The translations under genes were made by a program, and so were the position numbers. DNA of 64,000 nt, taken from positions 36,001,705 through 36,065,704 of the forward strand of contig CM019829.1 of assembly GCA_009763385.1 (NCBI GenBank), written 5' to 3'. The notes under the pieces are model-generated. The model was not told the DNA's origin. It saw only the letters and a list, made by a program, of their open reading frames with translations, and ran no database searches. This stretch comes from Coix lacryma-jobi var. lacryma-jobi (Eukaryota > Streptophyta > Magnoliopsida > Poales > Poaceae). Every line of letters starts with the position of its first letter. The stretch's first letter is position 1. Of this stretch, positions 9,808 through 17,966 are shown piece by piece.

Positions 9808-12800
9808 TTACAAGGAACCGTCGTTCCCTTCTATCAGCATCAAATCATCAGGGCCCCCGTTAAATTCCTCGAACTCCGGCTCAACCGCAACTATGGGCCC
9901 CCACAACAAAGGAGTTACCGGCACAATCGGCAACTCACCAGTCAAAACCCTCGCCCGATACATATACGCGCGGGGCACTTCGTCAACCTCCAACGGTTCC
10001 TCCTTCGGAACCACCAGCGACCCGGCGGAGTCCACTGCAAGATTGCTTCGCCCGAATAAATAGTCCAACGCAGTGCTATCATCGATATCATCATCTAACA
10101 CGGCTTGCGAAGTCGAAGACGAACCAAACAAATAACGCGTAGCTTGCCGATCAGTAAAGTCAGCATCACGCCAAAAGCTGCTCGACCTACTATTCTTCAA
10201 ATCGTACCTTCGCACCTTCGACCACCAAAAACGCTCGAAGGACAACGAAGGATGTTTTAACTTCGCACGAGCCCAGGACTCACCAGTTATAAAAACATCC
10301 TGGTAGTTAAGTGTTAACGGCGTCACGTCAAAAACCTCAAGCACGGTTCCATCAGGAACCTGCATTCACATAAAACATTATAAAATGTCTCAGCATGCAT
10401 CGAAGTCATTACAAGCATCATGGCTACTACCAACACATCCCCATCTACACAATCCCACGCGATCACACCTGCCGGGCTTCTTCAACCTCAGCCGTCACAG
10501 CTTCGCCAGCAGCATTCTTCGCATCCTGCGCGGTTTTGCCACTCGCAGCCGCATCTTGTGAGGTACCCTCGCCGACGATTGTCTTTTCCACCGCCACCGG
10601 CAGCACCTCCGCAGAGGTGAGAGTCTGAGCGCCTTCGGAGCTGCAACCGGCCTCTTGAGCAGTAGGCGGCGAAGGCATCGCATCCTTCCGAGCCTGTAAA
10701 AAACCAAAAGGACCAAACAGTTCAATTCTCAACTCCAAACTCACAATCATCAAACAATACCGAAGAAACAACACCCTCAACACAAACCTGACGAGTAGCC
10801 TCGGCCGCCTCCTCGAAGGCAAGAGCCCGACCGCCGCCTGCAATCCAAAATCGGCGAAGGAACCGCATTGCACAATTCCGGACCTCGGCGTCATCAATCT
10901 TCATCTGTCGAACCTCTTCGACGGTTGGAAAAATGTGGTTGGGCTTCTTTATCTTGCGAAGATGCTCGCAGTCTGCTTGGCGAAGCGTTCCAGCCATCGC
11001 CAGCGCCCCAGCATACCCGCCAAAGTCAGCAGCATTCCCAACCAACGAGCTGAACACATCTAGCTCGTTACTTAACCAACCTTCGAAGGCCTCAGCGCCA
11101 ACCACAGGAAGTGGCTCCCCAGCTGAACCCCCGGCTTCAGTTAAGCATGCATCTATCTTGGTTTTAACCCTCGACAGACTACCACGCCAAGCTTCGGCCT
11201 GGGCCGCCACCTCCGCCGACAAATCCTCCACGCGCTTTTTCATAGACACCAAGTCCTTATCCTTTTGCTGACCCGCGGCGATGAGCTCCGCGTTGGCCTT
11301 CGCAACCTCTTGCCCTTCCTTCTTCCATTTCTCAGCCTCCTCCAAGGCGGCCCTCAGCTCACCATCTTTATCTTGCAAGCTCCGGCGAAGGTCTTTGTTC
11401 TCTTTCTGCACGTCTTTCAACCGGTCGTTCAGATAATGCAGGTTATAGCTGGCCCTTCGACGTGCCGACCGGTTGAGAAGCATCAGCTCCGCCACTTTCA
11501 CATCAATATCATCGTGGATATTGTCCAAAGGCTCGCCGGCGAGCCGAAGTTCCACTTCCGGCAGACAAACCCGGTCAAATACACGGCCCAAGAATCGCCT
11601 CTCCTCCGGAGAGCAAGGCAAGCGGGTGGCTTGAAGATCCGCACTTGTATACAAATGAGTCGCCGGGTCCGTAACACCCAGCTCCCTCGCATAGTAAGGA
11701 AGGCTCGCCAGGCTAGCTTCGCCATACGGCCTCTTTCCAGGGGCCTGGTCCGGGCCAACATCACCCTTAATTTCGGACCCCTCGACCCAAATGTGTGAAC
11801 CAGCATAATCGGGCACAGACCCCCGTCGTGGGCTCACCCCCTCCACATCCCGCAGCACTTCCTCAATATCTTGGGTAGCCGCATCAACAGCGCTGGATGC
11901 AGCTATCCTCTTGCCTCGGCTGTCCTCCTCAGAAACGTCTTCATCGGAGTCATCCTCGCTACTGGATGAAGTACTGCCCTCGCCGGAAGACACGACATCC
12001 TTTTCCCCTCCTTTCTCTTCCTCATCGGAGTCCTCGGAAACGCCTTCGTCTTCCGAGGTCTGAACTAAAGCCCCGATACCGCCCACAGCGAGGCGCTCGC
12101 CCTCCAGTTTTTTCAAAACCTCGACCACTCGAGGCCACGGCCGAGGATGAAGTTCCTACGGCACCAGAGCTCGTAACAATCTTCGATGAAATAACTTTTG
12201 CCCGGCCGCCGGTGCCACCCCGACCTCCGCCGCGACCCCTCTTCGGCCGCGAAACCACACCGCTATCCTCCGCAGGAACGCGTTTCCTTTTCTTGGGCGC
12301 GTCGTCGCTCGTCGGCGCAGGCCAATTTGTATATTCTATCCCAAGCAGGTCAAACACCCTGTTAATACGACCCCCGCTCCCCACTGAGCTGTGGATAGCT
12401 TTAACCTCGAGGGTGGTCAACTTCCCAACGAGATTCTCAACCCTCTGCTGAACTCGTTTGTAAATAGCATCAACACCATCCTGACGTCTCGGAAACTTCT
12501 TAAAAACCCTCTCCCAAATCTTGCCCAAATTGAGCTTCGGCTTCTTTAATCCACGAGCCTCGTACCTCGCATCGTCCTCCACCGGAAACCAAGCCTGTCT
12601 CCGGCTTAGCGGCCACGCGTCGGCGCAGCAATACTCTTCGACCAGATCACGAGCGCATTGGGAACGCGCAACCACCCTCAAACAGTCAACAGCGGCGTGC
12701 GCCTCGGGGCTCATCTGAGCTTCGGCACTCACATCGCCAAGCGGAGGAAGGTCGCCGCAAAGCTCCGAACCCACATCAAACTTATAATAGAACCAAAACT

Positions 12801-13329
12801 CTTGCCATCCGCTGGCCCACTTGTTCTTCTGCGCCTGCGCCGGTAGCTCCGACCCAGCACGGTGGCAAAAGGTGTACACTCCAAACTGTCCCTGCCTCGC
12901 AATACCTTCGCTGTCAGAAACCCTGCGAGGCTGCATGTGCACACGGTGTGTCCGAACAAAACCCTCGACCTGGGGAGCAATACCTTGCGACCGACAGGCC
13001 CAAACATACACCGACATCTTCGTAAAACACGAAGGTGTTAGCTGGTGAAATCTAAGCTTAAACCTCCGCAGAACGGCCGTAACAAACGAGTCAACTGGAA
13101 AACGTAGACCAGCTTCAAAAAACTCCTCAAACACGACGATTTCATCTGCACCAGGCTTCGGAACCGTCTCTCCAGAGCTGATCCTCGCCTTTCCCTCCTC
13201 GATCCACCCTCGCTTCAAATAGGCCGCCAGTTCAGAACTCCCAACGCGGCTCAAACCAAACTCAAAGCTGATGCCCTCGACACCAGTAAAGGGCGAAACA
13301 GCGCGGGCAGTTTGCTTCAGCCTCGCCAT
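9808..13329 (-). CDS. Spliced antisense gene of the Tat element (Transposase_28-like)
   Basis: I read four exons: 13329-12165, 12064-10788, 10693-10469 and 10359-9808, all joined by GT-AG, 3,219 bases in total, giving 1,072 aa without a stop. ATG at 13329 is chosen because it follows a TATA box at 13480-13473. Residues 2-9 read ARLKQTAR, close to the histone H3 tail. Residues of about 50-150 resemble the 'putative gypsy type transposon' domain (Pfam Transposase_28). Next come an SV40-like PKKRKRV motif, an RGG-rich stretch, a long acidic Ser/Glu/Asp tract and a coiled coil. Exons 2-3 and 3-4 have convincing splice sites. The first junction is less certain: it could instead be a one-base indel in the T6 run at 12108-12113. 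Antisense ORFs are known in Tat elements; their function is not. I infer a nuclear, possibly chromatin-associated protein. Confidence 0.75.
10360..10468 (-). other. Intron 3 of antisense gene (109 bp)
   Basis: Donor CGGCAG|GTGTGA and acceptor GTGAATGCAG|GTTCC, phase 0. Without splicing the exon-3 frame stops at once after the donor. Confidence 0.8.
10694..10787 (-). other. Intron 2 of antisense gene (94 bp)
   Basis: Donor CAG|GTTTGT and acceptor GGTTTTTTACAG|GCT, phase 0, with a T-rich tract before the acceptor. Translation through it hits a stop at 10722, whereas splicing joins two open exons. Confidence 0.8.
12065..12164 (-). other. Candidate intron 1 of antisense gene (100 bp)
   Basis: Donor CTCTG|GTGCCG and acceptor GGCTTTAG|TTCAG. 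Removing 100 bases moves the reading frame from the N-terminal half into the acidic and coiled-coil half. The alternative is a single-base indel in the homopolymer at 12108-12113. An intron fits better with the otherwise undamaged young element, but the tract before the acceptor is not pyrimidine-rich. Confidence 0.5.
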
Positions 13330-13472
13330 CACTATCTAAGCCTCGCAAGATGCCGAACAAACAGAACCCTCGCAAATCACTAGAACACAACCTTCGCTAC
13401 GGGCAGACAGCAGCAGCAGGGAGGCTAGAGCAAAATGAGGGCACAAGGTCTCCACATCCCAGCTACCCCTCC

Positions 13473-13480
13473 TATTTATA
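13473..13480 (-). promoter_or_regulatory. TATA box for the antisense gene
   Basis: TATAAATA on the minus strand within GGCCTATAAATAGG, about 145 bp upstream of the antisense ATG at 13329. It is the best TATA match in the 360 bp between that ATG and the 3' LTR. The stretch 13330-13695 otherwise holds this promoter and the purine-rich primer just before the LTR. Confidence 0.7.
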
Positions 13481-13695
13481 GGCCAAGTAGCGGGCACCCC
13501 CCGCGACAGTATCGGCACGACAACCAAAAAACGCGGCGCGAAAAACGAAACAGGCCTCAATAGTACAAAACAACACAACGGCCCAGCCCAAAGCAGCCGC
13601 GGGCGTCGCTGCGGAGGGCCCCGTTCTGTCCCCATTAAAAAGGCGCTGCTTGGGCCTAAACACGGTTTTTTAGATCCAAGACAACGAGGGGCTAC

Positions 13696-14433
13696 TGTTG
13701 GGGGAAAGGACCCTCGGCAGAGGCGCCGCCCGAACTGGTGGTCTAAATCAGCCCTCGCGCAACGCCTGGTGTGCTTGCGAGGTCCCTCTCCTATTGGAGA
13801 CCGTTACCCTGACCCCCGGATGCGGGGACAACCCTCGACGCTTTGTTGCACTTTTGTGCAGGTCCAAGGCGACGGTCGCGCTGCAGGAAACCATCGCTGA
13901 CTCACGACGCCACCTTCGCTTGGAGCGAAGGTCCAGGCAAGCAGCAAGCGTGTGTCGCCCCAAGGGTGGGCGAAGCCGAAGGTCCGGCGAGCACGGCCAA
14001 AGGCTAAAACTTTCGTCTTTCTCCCGGGAGGCAAGTGAAGCCGGAGGTCCGGCAGATGACGAAGGTGCGCGGGCCCAAGGGCGGGCGCGGCCGAAGGTCA
14101 AGACCGCTGCACCTCTCCCCGAAGGTGAACAAGGGCCAGGTGGCGGCGCGCTGGGGTGTGACCGATTAGGGTTTCCGCTTCAGCTGTGTGTTTACGCTTT
14201 TGCCCTTCCTCCCTGCGTGGAGGCGAGGAATCTTTGCTGTACCCTCTTGTAATTTGGCCCGTACCCCTTGGCATTCCCTATAAATACCAGGGGGATGAAC
14301 AGTGTAAGGATGACTTTTGGGGAATTCGAGCACTTTCCACTTCCGTTTCACCTTCGTTGCTGCATCCGACACTTGGCCACCTTCGCTCCTTCCCCTGCAC
14401 AAGTGCGGAGGTTGGACAAGTGTGTTCCCAACA
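13696..14433 (+). repeat. 3' LTR of Tat element
   Basis: 738 bp, identical to the 5' LTR except T at 14311 in place of C at 2137. It is preceded by a short purine-rich stretch (ACGAGGGG) that probably primes the plus strand, and followed by CATAG. Confidence 0.97.
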
Positions 14434-14438
14434 CATAG

Positions 14439-14618
14439 GTTGCATAACTTCTTTTTGCGGTAGAGATAGCAAACACACCTAGCAAAACCTTAGTTGTACA
14501 TTGGATAGTTTACCTTCTTGCATAGATTTTGACTAGGCGGAAATTAGAGGCAATAGTTTAGAGTAGAAGTTTTAAGCTGCCTAATTCAACCCCCCTCTTA
14601 GGCGTCACGGTCCTTTCA
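14439..14618 (+). mobile_element. SIRE/Maximus-type copia 3' LTR, second part
   Basis: Continuation of the LTR interrupted at 1521. Sequence resumes after the duplicated CATAG and ends CGGTCCTTTCA. No primer-binding site follows, which supports a 3' LTR. Confidence 0.7.
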
Positions 14619-14999
14619 GCTTCGAATATATATATTTCCCAGCCCCATCCCACTAACACACACACATACATGCACCCGCCCCACCGCGTCGTGCTGCCGA
14701 AGCACGCCCCACCTCAACCTCGCCCCCGACCCAAGCCGTCAGCCGCCCATGCTCCCACCGGCCATCGCAGGAGAACGCCCCGACCCCGACCCCCGCCCTA
14801 GCCAACGCTGGCGCCCCCCTATAGTGCCACAACGCGCGCCCACCGGCCACCCCCACGTGCCCCCATGCGCCCCGACCTACGTAGCCAGATGGGTACACTT
14901 AATCTATTTTTCCCAACGCTCAATTGTGCATAGTTTCTAATCATCATCATGTTGTTTCTTTCACAGTTGTCATCATATGGCATGAGCAATGCCCTACAA

Positions 15000-15540
15000 A
15001 GGCAAGGCGACGTCCGATGTAGACTACAACCCGAAGGACCCGCCCGAGGCATAGAACAATGTGTCCATCCACAACCATCTCAGTGAGTACACATCAATGG
15101 CAAGGGTGGTCCATCGGTCAGATTACGATCCCAACACCCAGGAATTTTATGGAGAATTCATCATGAGGGTGGGAGGAGAGAAGAAGCATGAGCAGTACTG
15201 GATCGGCGATGACACACTCGACATGACCCCTACTCTCACTCTCTCCTAGATTTGAGCAAGGAGTACAAGCTCGAGCCTGGACATACACCAATGGTCACAC
15301 GCTACACAGCACCGGGTGGAGACACTCTAAGTTATTTCTGTTTTATTCATCATTCATTGCTTTTACATACCTTTATTTTGTATTGTAACATTAGGATCAA
15401 ATATTGTTGGCCCAGCCAGAAGAAGAGAGGAGGCTACGAGAGGCCGATCAGCAGAGGGCTGAGGCAGATCGGGAGATGATAGAGACGATGTTCCAGTATA
15501 TTTACCTGCAAATACTTCTATGAGTTTGTCTTCTCTCCAT
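15000..15540 (+). pseudogene. Decayed CACTA-encoded protein fragment
   Basis: Short frames here (for example 15061-15249) contain a stretch around GEKKHEQYWIGDDTLD and PTLTLS that resembles the segment near the end of plant Ptta/En/Spm-family proteins, where a Gly-rich loop and a Tyr-Trp pair precede a PTLS-type motif. Further on, 15411-15530 encodes Glu/Arg-rich residues like the coiled C-terminus of such proteins. No frame is long enough to be a working gene. The assignment rests on motif resemblance and on lying inside a CACTA element. Confidence 0.4.
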
Positions 15541-15984
15541 TAGGTCCATATCTCTTGTACATTGCAACCTAACTTCTAAGTTTCTAGTGTGTATGAATGT
15601 TACAACACACTTCCAAGTTTTTAGAACCTAGCTTCCAAGTTAGAGCGCACTTCCAATTTTTTAGAACATAGCTAGTCGAGTGTAGTATGAATGTTTTAGT
15701 TTGTATGTTCTTGCCTTAAATCTTGTCTCACATATGCAATCTCTTCTCCTTTGTGCAGAATCCATCGGTGGCATTGAATGATCCACCTCATGGCTCACAA
15801 CCATCGTCATGGGACCAATGGAGTCGACAGAGGTAGATACTTTGTGGTTGCACTTGTGGCGGCACTTGGATGGATTGATTGGTGATACTTGTGGATTACT
15901 TGTGATGATATGTGATATATTATTGTGATATATATGTGATTTGTATGAGTGAGGTGTAATAAACAAAAAAATATAATTTTTAGA

Positions 15985-16497
15985 CACTTTGTCGTGTGCC
16001 ACACTCGGCAAAGACAATCTCTTTGCCGAGTGCATTGACCATAACACTCGATAAAGAGACAGTTCCAGTGCATTATGGAAAAAGTCTTTGTCAAGTGTCA
16101 AAGCTTTGTCAAGTGCTAGTCGTTGCACTTGGCACAGGGTCACAACTTTGTTGAGTGTTGTGATCATAAAACATGACAAAGAGCCCATAGCTTTGCCAAG
16201 AGCCGTAGACCAGGCACTTGGCAAAGTAGTTAGATTTGTCGAGTACTAGGCACAAGGCACTTGGCAAAGTCGTCGTTACTGTGATCCATCTGTCCGCGTC
16301 GCTTTTTTGTTGAGGGTCATTTCGGCACTCAGCAAAGACTTTATTGAGTGCCTAATAAAAGACATTCGACAAAGAAACATTTGTCGTCGGGGGCTAGACC
16401 GAGTGCTCTTTATCGTGGGCAGCACTCAGCAAAGCCTTTGTTGAGTGTCTTTTGAGCTTTGTCGAGGCACTCGGCAAAGCAGCTGAGTCCAGTAGTG
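15985..16497 (+). repeat. CACTA subterminal repeats
   Basis: At least a dozen copies, in both orientations, of the word CTCGGCAAAG or a variant. In autonomous relatives such repeats bind the transposase-associated protein. Confidence 0.75.
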
Positions 16498-16500
16498 ATT

Positions 16501-16940
16501 ATTACCTCAATCTATTGAAATAAACTATTAAATAATAAATTATTAAATAACAAAATCATCATATTAGAACACAACCAGTTCACATAAAAACTATCTATGT
16601 TGATAGCCAAAATGCATCCGGTTCATTCGAATAAGTGCAAATCATGCTCAAGCCATCAGAGCCGGTTTGTCAACCAACCTGCAGTGATGTATCAACATAC
16701 CATTTCTGGTTGGCTTACCAACCGGCTATGATGTCTCAGCAGATGACTACCAGTTGTCATAAAAACCGGTAGTGATAGATCAATAGATCACTGCTGGTTT
16801 TTATCTGACCGATAGAGAAAGTTGCAATCAATGCCAGTTTATGGGAACCGACTGTGATTCTGCCGACTCATCACTTCCTCTTTAGTTCTGGTGGTTCATA
16901 ACTCGCTTCTAAAGGGGGGTTTTCCAAGTGGCTGTGATAT
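16501..16940. repeat. Possible DNA-transposon end with ACCGG..GTGAT repeats
   Basis: Words such as ACCGGCTATGAT, ACCGGTAGTGAT and ACCGACTGTGAT recur between 16640 and 16940, giving the look of a transposon subterminal region. No clean terminus or target duplication was found, so the element type is open. Confidence 0.3.
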
Positions 16941-17638
16941 CCTGCTCTGAGATAGTGTCTCTTATATTTGTTATATCATCATATTCATGCAAGTTAAAGT
17001 TTCAGTAAAATCAGTCCAGTTGACATTTGTCATCTCCCACATGTATAGGGTGTTTGCCAAGAAGAATTACTCCATCCTAGAAGAGATGGTGCCTGGTGAA
17101 GTCATGAGTCAATTCCTCAAATTTGGTGAAATGACATTATTCCTTCGTACCCGTACTAATATTAACTTAGCTTGTGAGGAATGAGGTGATAATATAATCA
17201 ATTTTAATCCCCAAACCAAATAAAAAAGTGAGAAGTGAGTAACTCATTCCTCAAATTGAACTTTGTATTATGTATTACCGTTTTGGTGTAGCTAGGTAGA
17301 TCAGATTCAACACCTCTATCGCCTCTCCCTTCTTCTCAGTGGTGGGAGCAAAGGCGGGAAGTGGGGCAGCGTCAAGGATCATATCAGAGTAGTGACCATG
17401 ATAATGTGTTGATATATTCTTCAATGTAGAAAGCATGATGATTCATGCATGCAGTCTTAGAACTATTGATCTTCCAACTAACAAAACGAAATACAATCCT
17501 ATTAATGGCATATCTTAAAAGTACAGAGCGACCTAATAACTAAATAAAGCACATGCTTTACCTGAACTATTGATCTTACATTCCAACTATGGAATGTTGT
17601 GACACTAGCAGAAACCGCTACATGAATAATATGACAAA
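16941..17638. other. No recognisable gene
   Basis: AT-rich intergenic sequence with CTCATTCCTCAAAT words at 17107-17130 and 17230-17257 that may belong to an old MITE. I see no coding region or RNA gene. Confidence 0.5.
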
Positions 17639-17643
17639 CGAAT
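17639..17643 (+). repeat. Target-site duplication CGAAT, left copy
   Basis: CGAAT precedes the left LTR and is repeated exactly at 23162-23166 after the right LTR. Confidence 0.95.
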
Positions 17644-17966
17644 TGATAGGATTACGGATCCTACCAGGCTTGTTGCGGAGGTTGTAGGGATGGGAAGGAG
17701 GAGGGCGAGGCCGGGGACGGCGCTGCGGCGCCGTGGGTGTTGGTCGCGGTGGTGGGAGGAGGGCGGTTAGGGCTCCCGACTCCCAGGGGAAGCCGAAAAG
17801 ATTAATCTCTTGCTTAATTCCAAATAGGTACAGAGTACATGTAATTATACTAGCAGCTATAATAATGCAAATAACCCCCTTCTAGCATGATAAATACTAT
17901 TATTATGATCCTTAATCCCCTTTTTCTGCCTGCTTCCGACGGGCATACTGAATGCCGGTCATAACA
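17644..17966 (-). repeat. 3' LTR of Reina-like element
   Basis: 323 bp, same length as 22839-23161. It is the downstream LTR because the coding region reads right to left. The pol reading frame ends inside it, at 17912. Confidence 0.95.

Larger units (their letters stand above)
1522..14433 (+). mobile_element. Full-length young Tat-lineage Ty3/gypsy retrotransposon
   Basis: A 12,912-bp element with two 738-bp LTRs, a tRNA-Asp-like primer site, one uninterrupted gag-pol frame, three tandem arrays and a spliced antisense gene, bounded by CATAG duplications. Lineage is read from the second RNase H domain just before integrase, the long region between pol and the 3' LTR, and an antisense gene of the putative gypsy-type Transposase_28 kind, all traits of Tat (for example Grande, RIRE2, Cinful). 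The LTRs differ only at 2137 versus 14311 (C/T). At the commonly used 1.3e-8 substitutions per site per year for grass LTRs this is roughly 50,000 years, with a large error because it is one mutation. Confidence 0.95.
14619..16497 (+). mobile_element. Right-hand part of a CACTA (En/Spm) transposon
   Basis: The right end at 16497 reads GAGTCCAGTAGTG, the reverse complement of a CACTACTGGACTC terminus. The last 500 bases are packed with ACTCGGCAAAG / CTTTGCCGAGTG subterminal repeats, a hallmark of grass CACTA elements. No matching left terminus is visible. The copia LTR abuts it at 14618, so the copia probably landed inside the CACTA element and its left part lies outside the window. The 14640-14900 stretch is GC-rich low-complexity sequence. 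Confidence 0.7.

Noticed and set aside
12108..12113. Programmed -1 frameshift at an A-AAA-AAC type heptamer in the antisense gene
   Set aside because: The heptamer is not in the zero frame, and the shift needed is +1, so the standard slippery-site mechanism does not apply.
14619..14940. Possible gene in the GC-rich Pro/Arg-rich stretch
   Set aside because: Low-complexity composition, frames open on both strands, inside the CACTA remnant.
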